From Gammaproteobacteria bacterium (GTDB lineage Bacteria; Pseudomonadota; Gammaproteobacteria; UBA6429; Thiohalophilaceae), in the NCBI GenBank assembly GCA_024639445.1, contig JAHEIJ010000026.1, positions 1 to 14,116 on the forward strand: DNA of 14,116 nucleotides, in the 5' to 3' direction. Shown here one piece after another: positions 1 through 7,614 of this stretch. Position numbers and translations under genes: made by a program. Below the pieces are notes generated by a model. The model saw only the letters and a list, made by a program, of their open reading frames with translations, ran no database searches and was not told the origin of the DNA. Numbering within the stretch: position 1 is the first letter of the stretch; every line of letters starts with the position of its first letter.

Positions 1-1
1 C

Positions 2-640
2 CAGCAATCAAGATTTAATATCAACGAGCCGGTCAAGGCGGACATTTTCGATGGAGCTGACCGGGTAGAGGATGCCAACCGCCTGACCGCCTTGTTGTCT
101 ACTCGTTATATCAATCAAAATTCAGGCGCCGAGCTATTCATGGCAGGAATTGGTCAGGTCTATTATTTCGACGATCGCCTCGTCACCTTGCCAGGACGCA
201 GTCCCCAAATCCAGCCACGTTCCAATATCATCGCCTTATTGACGACCCGGCCAAACCAGAACTGGTTATTTCACTATGATACAGAGTGGAACACCGAGAC
301 CGAGAAGTTCGATCGTAATACCGCTGACCTGACTTACCACCCTAGTAATAAGCTGAAACTCAAACTGGCCTACCGCTTCGAACGGACCGTACTGGAAACA
401 GCGGAAGCCGGTTTTGATTGGCAACTCAATCCCCGTTGGCGGTTTCATGGTCGTGAAATCTATGATCTGTTTAATGAGCGTAACCAGGAGGCCGAACTCG
501 GCTTGCGTTACGACAGTTGCTGCTGGGGGCTGTCCCTGTCTGCCAAGGAACGCTTTATCACAGATCTGGAACCGCAAGACAGAAGCTTCTACCTGGAGCT
601 GGAACTCAAGGGCCTGTCGAGTATATCAACCGGCTTCTAA
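2..640 (+). CDS. lptD: LPS-assembly protein LptD, C-terminal fragment
   Basis: This is the 3' end of the gene for LptD, the outer-membrane beta-barrel that, with LptE, inserts lipopolysaccharide into the outer leaflet. The reading frame is open from base 2 to the TAA at 638-640, giving 212 residues; the start lies outside the window. Seen: an FDGADRVEDANRLT segment, then GQVYYFDDR, alternating amphipathic beta strands, an adjacent cysteine pair in YDSCCWG, and the closing ELKGLSS segment. The CC pair matches the conserved C-terminal cysteines that form the disulfides needed for a functional E. coli LptD. It is followed after 70 bases by surA, whose product helps fold this barrel, which is the classical order. 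The identification rests on strong motif agreement along the whole fragment. Confidence 0.95.
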   Translation, partial: QQSRFNINEPVKADIFDGADRVEDANRLTALLSTRYINQNSGAELFMAGIGQVYYFDDRLVTLPGRSPQIQPRSNIIALLTTRPNQNWLFHYDTEWNTETEKFDRNTADLTYHPSNKLKLKLAYRFERTVLETAEAGFDWQLNPRWRFHGREIYDLFNERNQEAELGLRYDSCCWGLSLSAKERFITDLEPQDRSFYLELELKGLSSISTGF

Positions 641-710
641 TTGAGCATCCTCCCCCTTAGCAGCAGGTTCATGGTATGCTTTGCGCCCCTGAATATTCGC
701 TGGAAGTCCC

Positions 711-2021
711 ATGACATCTGTGTTTCGCTGGATTTTGATTTTTTGTTTACCTGTGTTCAGCACAGCGCTGGCCCAAACCCACACCACTAAGCCGGCGGTA
801 AAAGAAATCGACCATATCGTCGCCGTGGCCAATGACGATGTCATCACCTATTCCGAGCTGGAAAATCGCATGCGCTTGATCAAGCAACAGTTGCAGCAAC
901 GACAGGCAAAGCTCCCACCGGATGATGTCCTGCGCAAGCAGATCCTGGAACAGCTGATTATCGAACGCCTGCAACTGCAGTTGGCTGATCGAGTCGGTAT
1001 TCGCGTCGATGATGAAACCATCAACAAGGTCATCAGCAATATCGCTCAGGAAAACAAGTTTACCCTCGACCAGTTCCGTGCGGTGTTAGCGCGCGAAGGC
1101 TATGAGTTCGCCGACTTTCGGCAGAACATTAAAAAAGACATCACCATTAGTCAGTTACGCAAGCGTCGCGTAGAGAATCGTGTCACTGTGACTGAGCAGG
1201 AAGTCGATAACTATCTGATTAGCCAGGCAAATCGGCGGGGTAGTAAGGATGAATTCCACCTTGCCCATATCCTCATCGCCATCCCCGAAGCCGCCAGCCC
1301 CAACCAGATCCGAACCGCCAAGGAACGGGCTGAGACGGTTCTGGCCCAGTTACGCCTGGGTGCCGATTTCGCCGAAACCGCCATTACCGTGTCCAATGGC
1401 CAAAAAGCCCTGGAAGGTGGCGATCTGGGCTGGCGCAAGGCAGGCCAACTACCCACTCTCTTCAGCGAAAGCGTAATCAGTATGCAGGTTGGCCAGATGA
1501 GCGAGCTGATCCGCAGCCCCAGCGGTTTTCATATTATCAAGCTGCTGGATCGGCGAAGTAAGGCACAGCAACACACGGTACAACAAACCCTGGCACGGCA
1601 TATCCTGATTCGCCCCAATGAAGTTATCTCCAACGCCGAAGCGAAGCAGCGCATCACTCGGCTGCATGGGCGGATTGAGGGTGGGGCCGATTTCGGCCAA
1701 CTGGCCCGAGCCAGCTCCGATGATACGGCCTCTGCCGTTGAAGGTGGCAGTCTGGGTTGGGTCAACCCGGGGGTGATGGTGCCCGAATTCGAGGAGCAGA
1801 TGAACAAACTGCAACCGGGCCAAATCAGCCAACCGTTTGAGAGTCAGTTTGGCTGGCATATCGTACAAGTCATGGCGCGTCGCCAACAGGACAACACCCA
1901 GCAATTTGAACGTGCGCAGGCCCGCCAGATGATTGGCCGACGCAAGACCGAACTCGCCGTCGAGAGCTGGCTGCGTGAGATGCGTAGTGAGGCCTACGTG
2001 GAATACCGCCTGAACCAGTGA
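711..2021 (+). CDS. surA: Periplasmic chaperone / peptidyl-prolyl isomerase SurA
   Basis: SurA escorts unfolded outer-membrane proteins, including LptD, through the periplasm. The 436-residue product is close to the E. coli length of 428. Residues 1-21 form a signal peptide (hydrophobic stretch, cleavage likely after ALA). An N-terminal helical chaperone domain follows (IDHIVAVANDDVITYSEL onward), then two parvulin-type domains, roughly residues 180-282 (HLAHILIAIPE, GGDLGWRKAGQLP, GFHIIKLLDRR) and 291-393 (ARHILIRPNE, GGSLGWVNPG, FGWHIVQV). The ATG at 711 has a GGAAG Shine-Dalgarno at 702-706. A TGGTATGCT extended -10-like string at 672-680 could give a local promoter, but no -35 is evident. 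The stop overlaps the pdxA start, implying translational coupling. Confidence 0.97.
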   Translation: MTSVFRWILIFCLPVFSTALAQTHTTKPAVKEIDHIVAVANDDVITYSELENRMRLIKQQLQQRQAKLPPDDVLRKQILEQLIIERLQLQLADRVGIRVDDETINKVISNIAQENKFTLDQFRAVLAREGYEFADFRQNIKKDITISQLRKRRVENRVTVTEQEVDNYLISQANRRGSKDEFHLAHILIAIPEAASPNQIRTAKERAETVLAQLRLGADFAETAITVSNGQKALEGGDLGWRKAGQLPTLFSESVISMQVGQMSELIRSPSGFHIIKLLDRRSKAQQHTVQQTLARHILIRPNEVISNAEAKQRITRLHGRIEGGADFGQLARASSDDTASAVEGGSLGWVNPGVMVPEFEEQMNKLQPGQISQPFESQFGWHIVQVMARRQQDNTQQFERAQARQMIGRRKTELAVESWLREMRSEAYVEYRLNQ

Positions 2022-3007
2022 GCCCCACCCCTCAATGCATTGCGATTACGCCGGGTGAGCCCGCCGGAATTGGTGCGGATCTGCTCATTCAGCTGGTGCA
2101 GCAACCCCAGACCCAGAAACTGATCGCTATCGCGGATCCCGACCTGTTACAGCAACGGGCCCGGCAACTGGATCTGCCATTAACCCTGGTGCCCCATGAG
2201 CCATCGCAGCGGCCCGCAGTGACACCCGTGGCCCAACTTGCAATCGTACCGGAATCCCTGCCAAGCCCCGCAACTGCCGGCCAGTTGGACCCCGCGAATG
2301 CCGCCTATGTATTGGCATGCCTGCGCCGGGCGATAAGTGGCTGCCAAGCAGGGGAATTTGCCGCGCTGGTGACCGGTCCGGTGCACAAGGGTATTATCAA
2401 TGATGCCGGGCTCCCCTTTACCGGTCATACCGAGTACCTGGCCGAGCTAACCGGCACTGCCAGGGTGGTGATGCTCCTGAGCGCCCCGGGCCTGCGTGTT
2501 GCCCTGGCGACCACGCACCTACCCTTGCGCGCGGTGGCCGATAGCATTACGCGTGCTCAGCTGACCACCACCCTGACCATCCTCGATCAGGATCTACGCC
2601 GACGGTTTGGTATTGCACGGCCACGCATCAGCGTGTTGGGCCTGAATCCCCATGCCGGCGAAGGTGGCCACTTGGGCCAGGAAGAGATCGAGATCATCAT
2701 TCCCGTCATAAACGAATTACGCGAAGCCGGAATGGACCTGACGGGCCCCCTGTCGGCCGACACCGCTTTCAATCCTCGGCAGCTGGAACAAACGGACGTC
2801 TTTCTCGCCATGTATCACGATCAAGGCCTGCCGGTCCTCAAGCACCACGCCTTTGGGCAGGCGGTCAACGTAACCCTTGGCCTGCCGATCATTCGCACCT
2901 CGGTGGATCACGGCACAGCCCTTGAACTTGCGGGTAAGGGGCAGGCACAAACCAGCAGTCTCGAGGCAGCCATCGCCACCGCGGTGGAAATGGCAAACCT
3001 TTCCTGA
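2018..3007 (+). CDS. pdxA: 4-hydroxythreonine-4-phosphate dehydrogenase PdxA
   Basis: PdxA oxidises 4-phosphohydroxy-L-threonine in the deoxyxylulose-5-phosphate-dependent route to pyridoxal phosphate, in the cytoplasm. The 329-residue length is normal for the family. Seen: ITPGEPAGIGADL at the N terminus, GHTEYLAELTG (136-146), TTHLPLRAV, GLNPHAGEGG, SADTAF and YHDQGLPVLKHHAFGQAVN. His167, His212 and His267 stand where E. coli PdxA has the metal ligands His166, His211 and His266. The start is a GTG at 2018-2020 whose GTGA overlaps the TGA of surA, a four-base overlap typical of coupled translation. The gene ends only four bases from the stop of a convergent gene. In many Gammaproteobacteria rsmA would follow directly; here it lies 4.6 kb further on. 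Confidence 0.97.
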   Translation: MSPTPQCIAITPGEPAGIGADLLIQLVQQPQTQKLIAIADPDLLQQRARQLDLPLTLVPHEPSQRPAVTPVAQLAIVPESLPSPATAGQLDPANAAYVLACLRRAISGCQAGEFAALVTGPVHKGIINDAGLPFTGHTEYLAELTGTARVVMLLSAPGLRVALATTHLPLRAVADSITRAQLTTTLTILDQDLRRRFGIARPRISVLGLNPHAGEGGHLGQEEIEIIIPVINELREAGMDLTGPLSADTAFNPRQLEQTDVFLAMYHDQGLPVLKHHAFGQAVNVTLGLPIIRTSVDHGTALELAGKGQAQTSSLEAAIATAVEMANLS

Positions 3008-3011
3008 GGCA

Positions 3012-3737
3012 TTAGCCCAGAACCTGCATCGTTACCCACAAGAGCCCGAACAGAATCGGCTGATGCATAACATAGATCAGCAAACTATGCCGACCGGCCA
3101 GGGCCAGCCCCCGGGCGAGAGGCGTGCTCGACTGCCATGTGGTGAAAAACCGTAAAGCCGGCGCACGTTGCATCTGATGACCGACGAAAATTCCAACCAA
3201 TACCACGCCAAACCAGGGAATCACTGGTACATAGTCCTCGGTGGCCGGTTTATGAGTCATGAGTCCCAGCCAATGCACCCAGGCTTGGTCAAAAAATGAA
3301 TGCTGGTAAATCCGATCCAGAACGATGATCCCGCTACCCACTAACAGGCTGACACCCGGCCAGCGGACAAACAACAGGCCTGCCACGCTGGCAAAGGCGA
3401 TAAAGTGCAGAATACCGAAAACAATGGTCCGACCGGGAAACATGAAATAGCTGTTGATGGATATCGCCAGGGCAAAGAGTACTAGCAAGCCTAGACGTTT
3501 AAGATAGCGTTGCCAGTTAATGCCGTGCTCGGCAGCCAATACCAGGCTAACCCCCACCAGGCCAAGGAATAGACTGATAATCAGGGTACGCAGGTTGAGC
3601 CAGAAGGGATCCCGATAGAAATCAAATTTGGCCAGCTGGAAATAAGTCAGATCATAACAAAAGTGGTAAAACACCATCATGGCGATGGCGACGCCGCGCA
3701 GAATATCGATCAGTTGATAACGGGTGGATACCGGCAT
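3012..3737 (-). CDS. DUF1624 / heparan-alpha-glucosaminide N-acetyltransferase-like membrane protein
   Basis: A 241-residue polytopic inner-membrane protein, read on the minus strand. The N-terminal RYQLIDILRGVAIAMMVFYHFCYDL is the signature of the DUF1624/HGSNAT catalytic family, with the conserved D/RG pair and a histidine (His25) in the first membrane helix. Further signatures are FGILHFIA (107-114), IPWFGVVLVGIFVGH (173-187) and HSLLIYVMHQP (217-227); about seven membrane helices are visible. Eukaryotic relatives acetylate glucosamine across a membrane. Bacterial members have no settled substrate, so an acyl-transfer role on a glycan or lipid is inference. The ATG at 3737 has no clear Shine-Dalgarno, and an in-frame stop lies at 3795-3797 upstream. 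It converges on pdxA with a four-base gap and points away from the ThDP enzyme gene. Confidence 0.85.
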   Translation of the reverse strand: MPVSTRYQLIDILRGVAIAMMVFYHFCYDLTYFQLAKFDFYRDPFWLNLRTLIISLFLGLVGVSLVLAAEHGINWQRYLKRLGLLVLFALAISINSYFMFPGRTIVFGILHFIAFASVAGLLFVRWPGVSLLVGSGIIVLDRIYQHSFFDQAWVHWLGLMTHKPATEDYVPVIPWFGVVLVGIFVGHQMQRAPALRFFTTWQSSTPLARGLALAGRHSLLIYVMHQPILFGLLWVTMQVLG

Positions 3738-3880
3738 GGATTTGCGAATAGCATAAATGACCTGTTGACACTCTACACAGCGCCGTTTCGCAAGTCATCT
3801 CCCACACAGCTCTTTTTTCTTCTTCATCAACGAGTTATATGGTTAAAAATTCGGTTGTTCCTATCAGTGATTCTATCCTG

Positions 3881-3913
3881 TTGACTTCCCTGTAATTTTC
3901 ATTCAGTTATAAT
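3881..3913 (+). promoter_or_regulatory. Possible promoter for the ThDP enzyme/glycosyltransferase pair
   Basis: A perfect TATAAT lies at 3908-3913 and a TTGACT at 3881-3886, in an AT-rich stretch. The 21-base spacer is longer than the sigma70 optimum of 17, so the -35 assignment is doubtful and the -10 may act alone or with an activator. Transcription from here would give an untranslated leader of about 135 bases before the ATG at 4056. Confidence 0.35.
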
Positions 3914-3956
3914 CTAGCGGCATTTGTTACCACGCAGCATAGAGGCATGATAATGG

Positions 3957-4023
3957 TGATAATCCCGTCAAACTCAGGCCACGACCGCGAGTAAATTCGG
4001 GACTATGACAGCGGGTAATCCCG
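3957..4023 (+). promoter_or_regulatory. Possible structured mRNA leader with competing hairpins
   Basis: The octamer TAATCCCG occurs twice, at 3960-3967 and 4016-4023. Between them CGGGA (3998-4002) can pair with TCCCG of either copy (3963-3967 or 4019-4023), while CGGG (4012-4015) forms its own small hairpin with CCCG (4020-4023) around a TAAT loop. The pairings are mutually exclusive, as in attenuators and riboswitches. The stems are only 4-5 bp, and the consensus elements I know for TPP, cobalamin, glycine and c-di-GMP riboswitches were not found. This is an inference from short repeats. Confidence 0.25.
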
Positions 4024-4055
4024 GGCACTTAACAACACGGATATGACGCAGCTTG

Positions 4056-5726
4056 ATGAAAATAACTGTCGGTGAATTAATTGTTAAATATATGGAACGC
4101 CTGGGTATTGAAACTATTTTCGGTATGCCCGGTGCTCATATCCTGCCTGTTTATAACAGCCTCTATGATTCAGGCATTAAAAGTATTCTTGCCAAACACG
4201 AGCAAGGTGCGGCATTCATGGCCGGCGGTTACGCCAAAGCCTCGGGGAAAATTTCTGCCTGTATAACTACTGCAGGGCCCGGCGCCACCAACCTGGTAAC
4301 CGGCATCGCCAATGCCTATGCCGACAAGCAACCCGTCCTGATTATCACCGGCGAAACGGCGACCCATATTTTTGGTAAAGGCGGACTACAGGAAAGCTCC
4401 GGCGAAGGTGGCAGCATCGATCAAAGCGCCTTGTTCAAAAGTATTACCAAATATAACAAGATTATCGAGAGAACCGACTATCTTGCCCAGGTATTAAACC
4501 AGGCATCAAAAATACTTCTTTCTAATAATGCCGGCCCTGTCCTCCTCAGTTTTCCTTTTAATGTGCAGAAGGAAATGGTGGATGCTGACATCCTGCATAA
4601 CATCAAAACCAAGCGGCGCGTTTATACAGTCGACAAAAATTCACCGCCGGTAGAAGCCATCGCGACACAAATATCCGAGGCAACACGTCCCGTTATCGTG
4701 GCAGGCTATGGCTGTATCAAGTCCGGCGCCCAGGAAGTTGTCTCTCAGTTGAGTGAATCAATTAATATCCCGGTTGCCACCAGCCTGAAAGGCAAAGGCG
4801 TCATCGGTGATCAATCTGAACTGTCCCTTGGCAGCCTGGGAGTTACTTCCGATGGCCGTGCTTATCGATACATTGTGGAAAAAGCCGACCTGGTGATCTT
4901 TCTTGGCGCCGGCTTCAACGAAAGAACCAGCTACCTTTGGGATCAAAAATTACTTCATAATAAAAAGGTGGCGCAAATCGATAGCGACCCCGCGCAGCTG
5001 GAGAAGGTCTTCGAAGCCGATGTCGCCATTCACGGTGATATTAAAGAAGTCCTCGCAGGGGTTTTAAGTAATCTCAGCGTGAAAGGTCTGGAGAAAAAGG
5101 AACTCACAGGAATGCAACCCCGTGTGAACGGGAAAGGTATGGACAACGGTGAAAGTTATGCCTCGCTTTCTCGAGCCAAGTTCGCCCTGGTTGAGAAATT
5201 CTATTCCGAGCTGGAAAAACAATTCCCGGAAAATGCTTTATTCTTTGACGACAACATCATATTTGCGCAGAACTTCTTTAACGTCTCCAGCAGTAATCGC
5301 TACTTCCCTAACTCTGGTATATCCTCCCTGGGGCATGCAATACCCGCGGCAATCGGGGCACGGTTCTCTGCAGACAAGCCGACCTTCGCCATTCTCGGTG
5401 ATGGTGGATTTCAAATGTGCTGCATGGAGATTATGACGGCAGTCAATTACAACATACCCCTCAATGTGGTGGTGTTTAATAACTCGACCATGGGGCTGAT
5501 TCGAAAAAACCAATCCCAACTGTATGATGAACGATTTATCAACTGTGACTTTGTCAATCCGGATTTCGCTTTCCTTGCCCGGTCATTCGGTATCAATCAT
5601 ACGAAAATTACATCCAACGACGATGTAAATGACCTATTTACCAATAGTGACCTGGTGAACACCATTAACCTCATCGAGATCGTCATTGATAAGAACGCCT
5701 TCCCGAATTACCGGTCAGGAAGATAA
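4056..5726 (+). CDS. Thiamine-diphosphate-dependent enzyme, acetolactate synthase large-subunit-like
   Basis: A 556-residue cytoplasmic enzyme with the three-domain fold of acetolactate synthase and pyruvate oxidase. Seen: FGMPGAHIL (22-30); Glu49 in KHEQGAAFMAGGYA, the glutamate that activates the ThDP cofactor; TAGPGATNLVTGIANAYAD; a central domain (about 195-340); and the Mg/ThDP motif GDGGF (448-452) running to NN (475-476). The RFDDR stretch that helps hold FAD in true acetolactate synthases reads GFNER at 286-290, and the loop LQESSGEGGSIDQ (111-123) is family-unlike. So it is probably not the branched-chain amino acid enzyme, and no small subunit is present. ATG 4056 is chosen; a TTG at 4053 is also in frame. 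It sits 18 bases before a glycosyltransferase-like gene. A relative such as YerE, which adds a two-carbon branch to a sugar, is one possible parallel. Confidence 0.85.
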   Translation: MKITVGELIVKYMERLGIETIFGMPGAHILPVYNSLYDSGIKSILAKHEQGAAFMAGGYAKASGKISACITTAGPGATNLVTGIANAYADKQPVLIITGETATHIFGKGGLQESSGEGGSIDQSALFKSITKYNKIIERTDYLAQVLNQASKILLSNNAGPVLLSFPFNVQKEMVDADILHNIKTKRRVYTVDKNSPPVEAIATQISEATRPVIVAGYGCIKSGAQEVVSQLSESINIPVATSLKGKGVIGDQSELSLGSLGVTSDGRAYRYIVEKADLVIFLGAGFNERTSYLWDQKLLHNKKVAQIDSDPAQLEKVFEADVAIHGDIKEVLAGVLSNLSVKGLEKKELTGMQPRVNGKGMDNGESYASLSRAKFALVEKFYSELEKQFPENALFFDDNIIFAQNFFNVSSSNRYFPNSGISSLGHAIPAAIGARFSADKPTFAILGDGGFQMCCMEIMTAVNYNIPLNVVVFNNSTMGLIRKNQSQLYDERFINCDFVNPDFAFLARSFGINHTKITSNDDVNDLFTNSDLVNTINLIEIVIDKNAFPNYRSGR

Positions 5727-5744
5727 TTCAGGGCGTTTCCAATA

Positions 5745-7586
5745 ATGAGTTCAGCCCCCCACCAGACACTGCAACGGGTATTTGAGATTTACGACGACAC
5801 ATTATTACAACACCACAAGGATGCGCTGGAGAATAAATCTTACGCCCATACGACAGAGGAAGACATTGACGACACGGTCAAAATATACGAAGCCGCCATA
5901 CAGGTTGTGGAAGCAGACATCCGATCAGCGCAACCGAAAGATGCTTCAATCAGGATTTACCAGCAACTCTTCCAGGAACTGGAAGCACTGCTCAGTTTGA
6001 AAGAGAGTGATGCCCGGCATAAATTCGTTGTTGTAATCCCGGTCGCCGACAGGCCCATACATCTACAAAGCTGTTTGCAGAGCCTGTTGGCACTTTGCCA
6101 GTCATTTCACTACGGCGGCTACTCCAATCAAAAATTTTCCAAGGTGTCTGTCATTATCGCGGATGACACAAAAGAGCAGGTCAACATCCTGAAGCACCAG
6201 GAAATCGCGCGCCATTTTAATACGCAGGGTATTGCAACCATCTATTTCGGCCTGGACGAACAACAGCAACAGCTCGAGCGCCTGACAAAGACCGAAAGGG
6301 AACAGCTATTAAACATATTGGGAGATTTCGACAGTTCAGCCTTTTACCACAAAGGCCCATCCATAGTGCGCAACATTACCTTTCTCAAATTAATCGAAAT
6401 GTGCAAAGGGGACGAAAACCTTCTTTTCCATTTCGTGGACAGTGACCAGGAGTTTCAAGTAAAGATCCAGACCGACGGAAAAGATAAGGAAGTATACGCC
6501 ATCAACTATTTCTATGAACTGGACAGGATATTCTCACAGCCTGCTGTCAGCGTACTGACCGGAAAAGTGATCGGCGATCCACCTGTCTCCCCTGCGGTGA
6601 TGGCCGGCACATTTCTCGATGACACTATTGCTTTTTTACATCGCATGGCCGCAACAAAGCCAGATCTTCCTTGCCAGTTTCACAATCAAAGCCAGCAAAA
6701 AGAGTATGATGCCGCCTATCATGACATGGCGGAGCTGTTTGGATTTAAACCCACAGCGGAGTCATATCACTATTGCTGCGGCCTTGGCGGAGAGCATAAT
6801 CATGCAAGATGCTTTACTGATTTCTCAAGCAAACTGAAGCAGTTTTTTCATGGCGAGCATCCAACGCGTAAAAGCTACTTTAATCATGAAGTACCTGTAT
6901 CCGATATCAAACCCGCAAGAACCATTTATACCGGAAACTACCTCTTCACTGTTGAGGGCTTAAAATATTTCATTCCCTTTGCGCGACTCAGGTTAAGAAT
7001 GGCGGGGCCTGTACTGGGCCGAATTATTAAATCAGAAAACAAAGACCGGTTTGTTTCTGCCAATCTGCCGATGCTGCATAATCGCACCGTGGAGGATATG
7101 GGGAAGTCGGAATTCAGGCCTGGCATCAACAGTAAGCAAAATATCATTGATCTGTCAGGGGAGTTCGAGCGGCAATTCTTTGGCGACGTGATGTTGTTTA
7201 GCATGGAAAAACTCACCGCGATGGGCTATCCCGAACGTTCTGTTTCTGAGCAAGAAATTATCCGGATACTGGAATCGACAGAAAAAGACATACACCAAAA
7301 ATATGTGACCAAACAGCTTCAGATACACGAGAAGCTGCAACAGCTGAAGTCTATCTTTCTGGATAACAATAATTGGTGGAACACAAGCAAAGAAATGGAC
7401 CCTGCACGAGAAAATTTCAGGCTGTTTATCACCAATATCGAACAAAATTTTGGTGATGCTTCCCGTTGTTATGCGCTCATTGATTCCAATGTAAACCGGG
7501 ATAAGCGCTTCACGCAAATGCGTGAAGCTATTATCGAATATCCTGCAAATAGGGAAGCCTGGAAAAACATTCTTGGATTACAATAA
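5745..7586 (+). CDS. Large GT-A-fold glycosyltransferase-like protein
   Basis: A 613-residue soluble protein with no signal peptide or membrane helix. After a helical N-terminal part (1-90), residues 93-120 (KFVVVIPVADRPIHLQSCLQ) look like the first strand and helix of a GT-A nucleotide-sugar domain. VSVIIADD (135-141) is a second strand. FHFVDSDQEF (228-237) supplies a DxD-like metal/nucleotide motif (Asp232, Asp234). GNYLFTVEGLKYFIPFARLRLRMAGPVLGRII (397-428) resembles acceptor-side sequence seen in such enzymes. A CC pair with GGEHNHARC (344-356) is unusual and could bind metal. The C-terminal 120 residues are mostly helical. The start ATG has CAGGGCG about nine bases upstream. It follows the ThDP gene by 18 bases and very likely shares its transcript. 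Donor and acceptor are unknown. Confidence 0.7.
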   Translation: MSSAPHQTLQRVFEIYDDTLLQHHKDALENKSYAHTTEEDIDDTVKIYEAAIQVVEADIRSAQPKDASIRIYQQLFQELEALLSLKESDARHKFVVVIPVADRPIHLQSCLQSLLALCQSFHYGGYSNQKFSKVSVIIADDTKEQVNILKHQEIARHFNTQGIATIYFGLDEQQQQLERLTKTEREQLLNILGDFDSSAFYHKGPSIVRNITFLKLIEMCKGDENLLFHFVDSDQEFQVKIQTDGKDKEVYAINYFYELDRIFSQPAVSVLTGKVIGDPPVSPAVMAGTFLDDTIAFLHRMAATKPDLPCQFHNQSQQKEYDAAYHDMAELFGFKPTAESYHYCCGLGGEHNHARCFTDFSSKLKQFFHGEHPTRKSYFNHEVPVSDIKPARTIYTGNYLFTVEGLKYFIPFARLRLRMAGPVLGRIIKSENKDRFVSANLPMLHNRTVEDMGKSEFRPGINSKQNIIDLSGEFERQFFGDVMLFSMEKLTAMGYPERSVSEQEIIRILESTEKDIHQKYVTKQLQIHEKLQQLKSIFLDNNNWWNTSKEMDPARENFRLFITNIEQNFGDASRCYALIDSNVNRDKRFTQMREAIIEYPANREAWKNILGLQ

Positions 7587-7602
7587 GTCACTGCAATAAA
7601 AT

Positions 7603-7608
7603 TATAAT
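7603..7608 (+). promoter_or_regulatory. -10 box of a possible leaderless rsmA promoter
   Basis: A perfect TATAAT lies exactly so that the usual start point, seven bases beyond its last T, is the A of the rsmA ATG at 7615. No Shine-Dalgarno precedes that ATG, which fits a leaderless message. No -35 is found at 16-18 bases; TTGGAT at 7573-7578 is too far. Confidence 0.35.
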
Positions 7609-7614
7609 ACAAGC

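Noticed and set aside
3914..4055. Cobalamin or c-di-GMP riboswitch before the ThDP enzyme
   Set aside because: Fragments such as GGTGATAATCC and CAAACTC recall these classes, but their conserved core boxes are absent.
4056..5726. Assignment as the branched-chain amino acid acetolactate synthase IlvB/IlvI
   Set aside because: No small regulatory subunit is adjacent, the RFDDR region is changed and the partner gene is a glycosyltransferase-like protein.
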